Source: Gammaproteobacteria bacterium
Lineage (GTDB): Bacteria; Pseudomonadota; Gammaproteobacteria; Xanthomonadales; Wenzhouxiangellaceae
Direction: 5' to 3'
Assembly: GCA_003565625.1 (NCBI GenBank)
Contig: PXBD01000089.1
Coordinates: forward strand, 1-38,742
Length of the DNA stretch: 38,742 nucleotides
Below the pieces are notes generated by a model, which had not been told where the DNA came from, ran no database searches, and saw only the letters and a program-made list of their open reading frames with translations. Positions 32,671-38,742 of the stretch are shown in pieces (positions within the stretch are counted from its first letter, which is position 1; every line of letters begins with the position of its first letter). Position numbers and translations under genes: made by a program.

Positions 32671-34518
32671 GTGGCTCGTCGCCTGCCGCTGATCGTTCTG
32701 CTGCTCCTGCTGGGCTGGATGTTCTGGTCCAGCCCAACCCTGGCCGGTATTGCTTCCGGCGTGGCGGTCTTTCTGTTCGGCATGATGGCGCTGGAGCAGG
32801 GTCTGCGCGGCCTGACCGGCGGCACCCTGGAAGCGCTGCTGCGACGTTCCACCGACCGGCTGTGGAAGGGGCTGGCTTTCGGTGCCGGAACCACGGCCCT
32901 GACCCAGTCGAGCACGCTGGTCTCGCTCCTGACCATCTCGTTTCTGAGTTCCGGGCTGCTGGGTCTGAAGCAGGGCCTGGGCGTGATCTTCGGCGCCAAC
33001 CTCGGCACCACCACCGGCGCCTGGCTGCTGGCCGGCCCGGCCCTGCACTTCAACATCGGCGCCGGCGCCCTGCCGTTGCTGACCTTTGGCGTGGTCTTCA
33101 TTCTCACCCGCAACCGGATTCTGCGCGCCCTGGGCTGGGTCCTGGTCGGAATCGGGTTCCTGTTTCTCGGCATCCAGTGGATGAAAGAGGGTTTTGAAAC
33201 CTTCCAGCAGGCCTTCGACCTGACCGAGTTCGCCATGACGGGCCTGGGCGGGTTGCTGCTCTACACCCTGGTCGGAATCGTCGCGACCGTGATCATGCAG
33301 TCCAGCCACGCCACGCTGATCATCGTGATCACCGCCCTGGCGGCCGGGCAGATCAGTTACGACAACGCGCTGGCGGTCTCCATCGGGGCCAACATCGGCA
33401 CCGCGGTGTCGACCGGCCTGGCGGCGATCACCACCAACATCGCCGGCCGGCGCCTGGCCGCGGCTCACCTGATCTTCAATCTCGTCACCGGGCTCATTGC
33501 GCTGGTGTTCATCCAGGGCTTTCTTTGCGCGGTGGAATTGGGCAGCCGCTGGCTGGGAATCGCTGAAGACAATTACACCATCCGTCTGGCCCTGTTCCAT
33601 ACCTTGTTCAACCTGACCGGCATCGCGGTCATGGTGCCCATGATCGGCAGACTTGTTCATCTGCTGGAAACGAAAATGAAACCTGCCGAGGTCAAACTGG
33701 ACCGGCCAAAATATATCAGCGACCAGATGCTGGAAACGCCGGGGGCTGCCCTGGAGGCGCTGCGCCGCGAGTTGTTGCGGTTATTCCGGCGCGCTTTCAG
33801 CCTGATTGCCCGCATACTGAATTACGAGGCCGGTGAATTGCGGCAGGCGAATCGACACGACACGGTTGCCCAGCCGCCGGCACGGGTGCACGTGGTGGAT
33901 GTCGACAAGGTCTATCTCGGCACGATCAAACCGCTGCACGGGTTGATCGTTGCCTTCATGGCCCGTCTGCCGGTCGAAGGCGTTCGCGCCCGCCAGATGA
34001 CGCTGTTGCGGGTAGCAAGCCAGGATCTGATCGAAGCCGTCAAGGACGCCAAGCATCTGCAGAAAAACATGGTTCGTTATCTGCAGTCCGAACAGGAAGC
34101 GATGCGCAACGAATACCTGGATATGCGTCGCAACCTGGGTCATCTGCTGGCCCGACTCGACGAATTGGCCGCCGTTGAAGAACCGTACGAAGACATGGAG
34201 CTGGAGTTGAGCGAACTGGGAACCCGAATCGAGGAAAACGATATCGTCAACAACGGCCGCCTTGATGAACTCATTCGCAACAACCGCATCACCGCCGAAC
34301 AGGCCACCTCGCTAATGAATGACAATGCCTACAGCTACAGAATTTCGCGCAACCTGCTGGGTATGGCCCGCGCCACCTTCCAGCCGTTCGCACAGCTGGA
34401 CGCCGAATTGCGCGATGCCATCGAACTCAACCCCGCCGAGGTGCGGACTTTGCTGGCCGAAATCGGAAACCGCCAGGTCGAGGAACACCAGGTCGAGGAA
34501 CAAAGGAAAGAACCATGA
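32671..34518 (+). CDS. Na/Pi cotransporter family protein with C-terminal PhoU-like domain (copy 1)
   Basis: A 615-residue inner-membrane protein. The transport domain (about 1-330) has two inverted halves, each with a Q-S-S motif (79-81 and 210-212) followed by G-A-N-x-G-T (108-113 and 239-244), as in PF02690 phosphate carriers (SLC34-like, NptA, YjbB). From about 350 it becomes a helical cytoplasmic PhoU-like domain. The start is taken as GTG 32671; in-frame ATG at 32614 would overlap the preceding gene by 44 bases. The stop overlaps the next small gene as ATGA. It is paralogous to the protein at 34825. Phosphate uptake or export is likely; direction cannot be told from sequence. Confidence 0.88.
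   Translation: MARRLPLIVLLLLLGWMFWSSPTLAGIASGVAVFLFGMMALEQGLRGLTGGTLEALLRRSTDRLWKGLAFGAGTTALTQSSTLVSLLTISFLSSGLLGLKQGLGVIFGANLGTTTGAWLLAGPALHFNIGAGALPLLTFGVVFILTRNRILRALGWVLVGIGFLFLGIQWMKEGFETFQQAFDLTEFAMTGLGGLLLYTLVGIVATVIMQSSHATLIIVITALAAGQISYDNALAVSIGANIGTAVSTGLAAITTNIAGRRLAAAHLIFNLVTGLIALVFIQGFLCAVELGSRWLGIAEDNYTIRLALFHTLFNLTGIAVMVPMIGRLVHLLETKMKPAEVKLDRPKYISDQMLETPGAALEALRRELLRLFRRAFSLIARILNYEAGELRQANRHDTVAQPPARVHVVDVDKVYLGTIKPLHGLIVAFMARLPVEGVRARQMTLLRVASQDLIEAVKDAKHLQKNMVRYLQSEQEAMRNEYLDMRRNLGHLLARLDELAAVEEPYEDMELELSELGTRIEENDIVNNGRLDELIRNNRITAEQATSLMNDNAYSYRISRNLLGMARATFQPFAQLDAELRDAIELNPAEVRTLLAEIGNRQVEEHQVEEQRKEP
34231..34334 (+). repeat. Near-identical segment shared by the two Na/Pi-PhoU genes
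   Basis: Bases 34231-34334 align without gaps to 36391-36494, a constant offset of 2160. Several exact runs occur, such as ATCGTCAACAACGGCCGCCT and ATGAATGACAATGCCTACAG. Both copies encode the conserved I-E-E-N-D-I-V-N-N-G-R-L-D-E-L and S-L-M-N-D-N-A-Y-S-Y-R stretches of the PhoU-like domain. The repeat reflects gene duplication and could support recombination between the copies. Confidence 0.85.
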
Positions 34519-34769
34519 GCAAATCGATACTCGACAAGATGCGCAAATTCCTGTCCAAGGACGCCCGTGAACAGGCGGAAAAAAAGGACAAGCTGCGCAA
34601 GATTCTGGCCAAGATGCGCAAAAAACAAAAAAAACTCGAAGAAGAGCGGGAAGAAACGAACGATCCGGCGCTGCAGTCCGAGCTGGACAAGAAAATCCGG
34701 ATTCTCAAAGAGCAGCGCCGCAAGGGTGTGGCTCATCTGGAAAGCCTGCACCACGGCACCAACGAATAA
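34515..34769 (+). CDS. Small, highly charged coiled-coil protein between Na/Pi cotransporters
   Basis: An 84-residue cytoplasmic protein with no membrane segment or signal peptide. More than half its residues are Lys, Arg, Glu, Asp or Gln, and heptads run through residues 20-75 (K-I-L-A-K-M-R-K, then E-L-D-K-K-I-R-I-L-K). This indicates a long helix or antiparallel coiled coil. I recognise no family. The start ATG overlaps the copy-1 stop as ATGA, and the copy-2 cotransporter follows 55 bases later. Translational coupling on the left and the paralog on the right suggest a regulatory or linking partner of the PhoU-like domains, though this is inference from position only. Confidence 0.8.
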   Translation: MSKSILDKMRKFLSKDAREQAEKKDKLRKILAKMRKKQKKLEEEREETNDPALQSELDKKIRILKEQRRKGVAHLESLHHGTNE

Positions 34770-34824
34770 TCCGCAAGCGTCTGTGGCATGATTGGGGGTA
34801 ATTCCCCCGCTTGGGAGCACCCGC

Positions 34825-36663
34825 TTGCGGTTCAAGCACCTGCCGTTGACACTGGCCCTGCTGTTGCTGATCTGGGCATTTCAGACCAGCCCGACGCTGG
34901 TCGAAATTGCCGCCGGTGTGGCTGTGTTCCTGTTCGGCATGATGGCCCTCGAACAGGGTTTCAAGGCCTTTACCGGCGGCCTGCTGGAAGGGCTGTTGAA
35001 ACGCTCCACCGACCGCCTCTGGAAAAGCCTGAGCTTTGGCGCGATCGCAACCACCATCACCCAGTCGAGCTCGCTGGTTTCGGTCATCACCATCAGCTTT
35101 CTGAGCGCCGGTCTGCTCGGTCTGGGCCAGGGCATCGGGGTCATTTTCGGGGCCAACCTGGGCACGACATCCGGGGCCTGGCTGATGGCCGGCTTCGGCA
35201 TTCGGGTCAACATCTCGGCCTATGCAATGCCGCTGCTCGTTTTTGGCGTTGTCTTCATTTTCAACCGCTCCAAAACCCTCAACGGCATGGGTTACGTGCT
35301 GGCCGGCATCGGCTTTCTGTTTCTCGGCATTCACTTCATGAAGGAAGGCTTCGAGGCCTACCAGCAAAGCATTGACCTGAGCCAATACGCGGTCGACGGC
35401 GTTGCCGGCCTGCTGCTCTACACACTCCTGGGAATGGTTGCCACGGTGGTCATGCAATCCAGCCACGCCACCCTGATTCTGACCATCACCGCCCTGTCGG
35501 TGGGCCATATCACCTACGACAATGCGCTGGCCCTGTCGATTGGAGCCAATGTCGGTACCACCATTACCGCACTGATCGGTGCGGTCGGTGCCAATATCGC
35601 AGGGCGTCGGCTGGCGGCCGCACACCTGATCTTCAATATCGTGACCGGCCTGATCGCCCTGCTCTTCCTGCAGGCGTTTCTGGTGGTGGTCGATATCACC
35701 AGCCAGTGGCTTGGCATTGCGGCGGATAACCATACCCTGAAGCTGGCCCTGTTTCACACCCTGTTCAACCTGACCGGCATCATTGTCATGGTGCCCTTCA
35801 TCGGCATCCTGGTGGAGCAGCTCGAAACCCGCATGCGCCCGCGGCCGATCAAGCTTGATGAGCCGAAATTCATGAGCGAAACCATGCTCGAGACTCCGGG
35901 TGCCGCTCTGGAAGCGGCGCGCAGGGAACTGCTGCGCCTGTTCCGCCGGGCCTTCAGCCTGATTGCCAAGGTGCTCAACTACGAAACCGGGGAACTGCGC
36001 GGGGCCATCGACAGGACAGCGCTGGGCTCCGCGCCTGCATCCGTTACGGTTGTTGACGTGGATGAAATGTACCGGCGTCGGATCAAGCCCCTGCATGGTC
36101 TGATCCTGGACTATATGGCCCGCCTCGGCGTCAAGGGACGGCGCGCCCAGCAGCTGGTCTTGCTGCGAGTCGCCAGCCAGGATCTGGTCGAAGCGGTCAA
36201 GGATGCAAAGCATCTGCAAAAAAACATGGTGCGCTACCTGGCATCCGACAATGCCGAGATGCGGGCTGAGTACCTGGACCTCCGCGGCCACCTCGGTTTG
36301 TTGCTGCACCAGCTCGACCAGCTGGCTTCAACCGCGGAAGGCAGCGACGAGGATCTGGCCATGGAGCTGGCCGAACTGAGCGCAAGTATCGAGGAAAACG
36401 ACATCGTCAACAACGGCCGCCTCGATGAGCTGATCCGGAGCCGACGGATCACGCCCGAGGAGGCGACCTCGCTGATGAATGACAATGCCTACAGTTACCG
36501 CATCGCTCACAACTTGCTGGCCATGGCGCGCGCCACCTTCCAGCCTTTCGAGTCCATGGACGCAGAGTTGCGCGAAGCGATTGAGCTCAACCCCAACGAA
36601 GTGCACGAACTGCTGAGCAAGCCCCCACCGGGCAAAGCCGGGGGTGAAAAAACCGCGCGCTAG
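34825..36663 (+). CDS. Na/Pi cotransporter family protein with C-terminal PhoU-like domain (copy 2)
   Basis: A 612-residue paralog of the protein at 32671. It shows the same order: inverted transport halves with Q-S-S (in T-Q-S-S-S and M-Q-S-S-H) and G-A-N-L-G-T/G-A-N-V-G-T, then a PhoU-like domain from about residue 350. The start is a TTG at 34825, seven bases after GGGAG (34813-34817); an earlier TTG at 34792 is in frame but has no ribosome-binding site. GGGGG-TAATT-CCCCC (34794-34808) forms a small hairpin directly upstream of that GGGAG and could modulate ribosome access. Divergence from copy 1 is greatest at the N-terminus and in the linker near residue 380, where subfunction may lie. 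Confidence 0.87.
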   Translation: MRFKHLPLTLALLLLIWAFQTSPTLVEIAAGVAVFLFGMMALEQGFKAFTGGLLEGLLKRSTDRLWKSLSFGAIATTITQSSSLVSVITISFLSAGLLGLGQGIGVIFGANLGTTSGAWLMAGFGIRVNISAYAMPLLVFGVVFIFNRSKTLNGMGYVLAGIGFLFLGIHFMKEGFEAYQQSIDLSQYAVDGVAGLLLYTLLGMVATVVMQSSHATLILTITALSVGHITYDNALALSIGANVGTTITALIGAVGANIAGRRLAAAHLIFNIVTGLIALLFLQAFLVVVDITSQWLGIAADNHTLKLALFHTLFNLTGIIVMVPFIGILVEQLETRMRPRPIKLDEPKFMSETMLETPGAALEAARRELLRLFRRAFSLIAKVLNYETGELRGAIDRTALGSAPASVTVVDVDEMYRRRIKPLHGLILDYMARLGVKGRRAQQLVLLRVASQDLVEAVKDAKHLQKNMVRYLASDNAEMRAEYLDLRGHLGLLLHQLDQLASTAEGSDEDLAMELAELSASIEENDIVNNGRLDELIRSRRITPEEATSLMNDNAYSYRIAHNLLAMARATFQPFESMDAELREAIELNPNEVHELLSKPPPGKAGGEKTAR

Positions 36664-36695
36664 TGGACCAATGGACCACCAGGCCGGGTATCCGG

Positions 36696-36713
36696 CCGTC
36701 ATGAATCTGTCAT
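36696..36713 (+). promoter_or_regulatory. Pho box (PhoB site) upstream of the DASS permease gene
   Basis: CCGTCAT-GAAT-CTGTCAT: two 7-base direct repeats with a 4-base AT-rich spacer, as in the CTGTCAT-N4-CTGTCAT consensus; only one base of the fourteen differs. It lies 48 bases before the ATG at 36762, as expected for a PhoB-activated promoter. A good -10 is not apparent downstream. Confidence 0.75.
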
Positions 36714-36761
36714 ACTCACCGATTGATCGATGACTGATCGGGGCTTTACAGGAGAGAGCGC

Positions 36762-38387
36762 ATGAACCGCACGGCCGACAGCGCCACCAACGGGAACGGG
36801 GGCGCAGACCCGCTGGATATGAGCCAATACCGGATCGACCGCTTGCCCAAGCGCGAGCGCTCGACCACCGAGGTCTGGATGGCCCGCGCGGGCATCCCGC
36901 TGGCGATTTCCGCCTTCATCCTGTTCGGTTTTGCCTGGACTCCGGAATTCCTGATCGCGCTCAATGCCGAAGCACTGCCCGATCGGGCCCTGGCCGTGCT
37001 CGAAGAGGTCGGCCGGGCCGAAATGACCCGGCGCAACAGCGCCATGCTCGGTGTCTTCCTGGTCGGGATGATCCTGTGGACGACCCAGTCCATCCCCAAC
37101 TACCTGACCTCACTGATCGTGATCATCTCGCTGGTGATGACCGGGGTGCTGACCGAGCGCGAGGCCTACGCCCAGCTCGGCCACCCGATCATGTGGCTGA
37201 ACATCATGTCGTTCATCCTCGCCTCGATGCTGGTCAAGACCGGCCTGGCCAAGCGCTTCACCCTGTGGTTCATCCTCAAGTTCGGCACCAGCGCCTCGAA
37301 GGTTTTCTTAAGCTTCATCTTCATCAACGTGGTGCTGTCGGCCTTCATCTCGGCGACCACGGCCAAGGCCGCGATCATGCTGCCGATCTTCATGGTCATT
37401 GCCGCCATCTACGGGGCACGTCCCGGTCCAGGCCAGACCAATTTCGGGCGCAATATCGTCCTGCAGCAACTGCTCAACATCAACCTGGGCGCCGGCGCTT
37501 TCGTTACCGGCTCTGGCGCCAATCTGCTGGCCGCGGCCCTGATCACCGGGGCGATCTCAGGCGGGGTGTTTTTTGCCGACTGGATGATCGCCATGCTGCC
37601 GACCATGCTCGGCCTGATGCTGATCGGCTACATCCTCGGCATGAAGATGGTCTTTCCGCTCGAAGAGAAGGAGAAACTGCCCCAGATCTCCGGCGGCATG
37701 GAACGGCTGCGCGAGGAATACAACGAACTCGGACCGGTGCGCTGGGACGAGATCCGCTCGGCGGTGATCTTTCTGACCATCCTGGCCTTCTGGGCCACGG
37801 ACCGCCTGCACGGCATCAGCGCCACGGCAGTTGCGTTCATCGGCGGCATCGTGGCGCTGATGCCGCGAATCGGCATTGTCGACTGGAACGACGTCGACAT
37901 CCCCTGGCACCTGATGCTGTTCTCGGCCGGTGCCTACTGCCTGGGGGCTGGCTTTGCCCAGACCGGGCTGCCCAACCTCGGGGTGGACGCGTTTTTCACC
38001 GGGGTCGGGCTCGACCAGGACACGCCGTTCTGGGTGCTGTATTTGATCCTGACCGGGGTCATGGCCTACTCGGCCCTGCTATCGCAGTCGAAAACCATGC
38101 GGACCATGATTTTCGTGCCCATCGCCATCGGCACGGCCGAGCATTTCGGACACTCGGTGATCAGCCTGGCCCTGCCGGTCGCCTTCCTCATCGAGCACGT
38201 CTACGTGCTGCCGTTCAACTCCAAACCGGCCGCCCTGCTGTACGAAACCGACATGTACACCCTGACCAACGCGATCAAGTACGGGATGATCATGCTCACC
38301 CTGGGCTGGGTGGCCAATATCGTCATGGGCGAGACCTGGTTCCGGTTCCTGGGCATCACCCCCAACGGTGTCTTCGGACTGTTCTGA
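36762..38387 (+). CDS. DASS/SLC13-family sodium-coupled anion transporter
   Basis: A 541-residue membrane permease with about 12 hydrophobic segments after a polar N-terminus of about 45 residues. The two substrate motifs of divalent anion:sodium symporters appear as F-I-S-A-T-T-A-K-A-A-I-M-L-P and T-G-S-G-A-N-L-L-A-A. The second half has S-Q-S-K-T-M-R and L-P-F-N-S-K-P where other members carry SNT-like loops. Known substrates in the family are dicarboxylates, sulfate and, in eukaryotic and some bacterial members, phosphate. The Pho box in front and the Na/Pi-PhoU genes beside it favour phosphate or a phosphorylated anion. CAGGAGAG precedes the ATG. It may be transcribed separately from the Na/Pi genes, since a 98-base gap holds the Pho box. 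Confidence 0.88.
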   Translation: MNRTADSATNGNGGADPLDMSQYRIDRLPKRERSTTEVWMARAGIPLAISAFILFGFAWTPEFLIALNAEALPDRALAVLEEVGRAEMTRRNSAMLGVFLVGMILWTTQSIPNYLTSLIVIISLVMTGVLTEREAYAQLGHPIMWLNIMSFILASMLVKTGLAKRFTLWFILKFGTSASKVFLSFIFINVVLSAFISATTAKAAIMLPIFMVIAAIYGARPGPGQTNFGRNIVLQQLLNINLGAGAFVTGSGANLLAAALITGAISGGVFFADWMIAMLPTMLGLMLIGYILGMKMVFPLEEKEKLPQISGGMERLREEYNELGPVRWDEIRSAVIFLTILAFWATDRLHGISATAVAFIGGIVALMPRIGIVDWNDVDIPWHLMLFSAGAYCLGAGFAQTGLPNLGVDAFFTGVGLDQDTPFWVLYLILTGVMAYSALLSQSKTMRTMIFVPIAIGTAEHFGHSVISLALPVAFLIEHVYVLPFNSKPAALLYETDMYTLTNAIKYGMIMLTLGWVANIVMGETWFRFLGITPNGVFGLF

Positions 38388-38389
38388 AA

Positions 38390-38407
38390 AAGTCATTGTT
38401 TCGTCAT
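38390..38407 (+). promoter_or_regulatory. Pho box upstream of the porin gene
   Basis: AAGTCAT-TGTT-TCGTCAT: GTCAT repeats at exactly 11-base offset with an AT-rich spacer, matching the PhoB pattern in ten of fourteen repeat positions. TAGGCT (38418-38423) stands 10 bases downstream as a possible -10. It starts 3 bases after the DASS stop, so porin expression would be separately inducible. The leader to the ATG would be about 135 bases. Confidence 0.6.
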
Positions 38408-38451
38408 CGTTTTTGACTAGGCTCAAATTTTGGTTAAATGAGCAGGCGCAT

Positions 38452-38474
38452 ACTGGGGTCACCTTGGCCCCAGT
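38452..38474 (+). other. Inverted repeat in the porin leader
   Basis: ACTGGGG (38452-38458), 9-base loop, CCCCAGT (38468-38474): a perfect 7-bp stem. If transcription starts near 38430, it lies in the 5' untranslated leader. It has no T-tract and could be a structural or stabilising element. Confidence 0.35.
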
Positions 38475-38566
38475 CTCAGGATCGCGCGGTTGACTGCCCG
38501 CCTTGCCCCTGGGGTCGATCTGACGACTAACCTCTCCAACAAAACCTCCAAATAAGGAGAACAACG

Positions 38567-38742
38567 ATGATGAAAAAACTAAACAAACTGGCGATTGCCG
38601 TGGCGATCGGCTTGAGCAGCACCATAGCCCTGGCATCCGAAACCGACCGCCTGATGGAACTGCTGGTCGACAAGGGCATCCTGACCACCGAGGAAGCCCA
38701 GGCCATCCGCGAGGAAGCACGGGCCGACAAGGAAGCCGAACG
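38567..38742 (+). CDS. Porin, phosphate-selective (OprO/OprP-like) family, N-terminal fragment
   Basis: Only 58 codons plus two bases are inside the window. The peptide has a lysine-rich start and hydrophobic core ending A-L-A-S (cleavage near residue 24). It continues L-M-E-L-L-V-D-K-G-I-L-T-T-E-E-A-Q-A-I-R, then an acidic helix. This pattern, a short coiled-coil with K-G-x-L-T-x-E-E-A, is the usual N-terminus of phosphate-selective porin O/P-type outer-membrane proteins. AAGGAG (38554-38559) precedes ATG 38567; ATG 38570 is an alternative. The Pho box 160 bases upstream fits induction by phosphate limitation. The barrel is outside the window. Confidence 0.75.
   Translation, partial: MMKKLNKLAIAVAIGLSSTIALASETDRLMELLVDKGILTTEEAQAIREEARADKEAE

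Noticed and set aside
37076-38416. 446-codon plus-strand frame in another phase of the DASS gene
   Set aside because: His/Arg/Asp-rich composition typical of frame-shifted high-GC coding DNA; the DASS frame is clearly the real one.
1-38742. Mobile elements, prophage, CRISPR, toxin-antitoxin or defence island, tRNA or rRNA
   Set aside because: No transposase, integrase, terminal inverted repeats, regularly spaced repeats or RNA-gene sequences were found on either strand.

Overview
The window is a gene-dense stretch of high-GC chromosome. The gene set is that of a free-living gammaproteobacterium: PII/AmtB with a sigma-54 promoter, a TorF-type porin, a Cu/Zn superoxide dismutase family protein, a DsbD/ScsB-like reductase, DUF6394, GGDEF proteins and a Pho-box-linked porin. 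A Chromatiales or Wenzhouxiangella-like marine or saline lineage is my best guess, but it is an inference from gene content only. I see no rRNA, tRNA, CRISPR array, insertion sequence, prophage or integrase. This is ordinary chromosome with some unusual local architectures.

Left part (1-8.4 kb): the tail of a GGDEF protein, a 48-residue DUF2256 gene, a membrane diguanylate cyclase, an SDR-dehydratase pair joined by a GTGA overlap, and a dihydrolipoamide-dehydrogenase-like flavoprotein. A tight four-gene minus-strand unit follows (DUF6394, two-RCK potassium channel, solute-binding protein, DUF3293). Middle part (8.4-21.5 kb): a SodC-like protein with a secreted unknown, an RRM RNA-binding protein, a possible kinase-fold protein, a sulfotransferase/DUF2891/radical SAM operon, a membrane-anchored S33 hydrolase, a second sulfotransferase, an S9 peptidase with an extra C-terminal domain, and a second diguanylate cyclase.

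Nitrogen module (21.6-24.5 kb): glnK-amtB is read leftwards from a near-perfect sigma-54 promoter and closed by a strong intrinsic terminator. A TorF-family porin is read the other way from a weaker sigma-54-like site. A possible NtrC site lies between the two promoters, so ammonium uptake and the porin may be co-induced under nitrogen limitation.

Right part (24.5-38.7 kb), all on the plus strand: mutM, DUF3185, a DsbD/ScsB-like reductase, a tripartite tricarboxylate transporter whose TctC and TctB subunits are fused, a redoxin-like protein, and a trans-sulfuration-type PLP enzyme. Then comes an anion/phosphate block: two tandem Na/Pi-cotransporter-PhoU paralogs flanking a small coiled-coil gene, a DASS/SLC13 permease with a Pho box in front of it, and the start of a porin with a second Pho box. 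This block is the best candidate here for a little-described system: a predicted phosphate-starvation uptake unit running from outer membrane to inner membrane.
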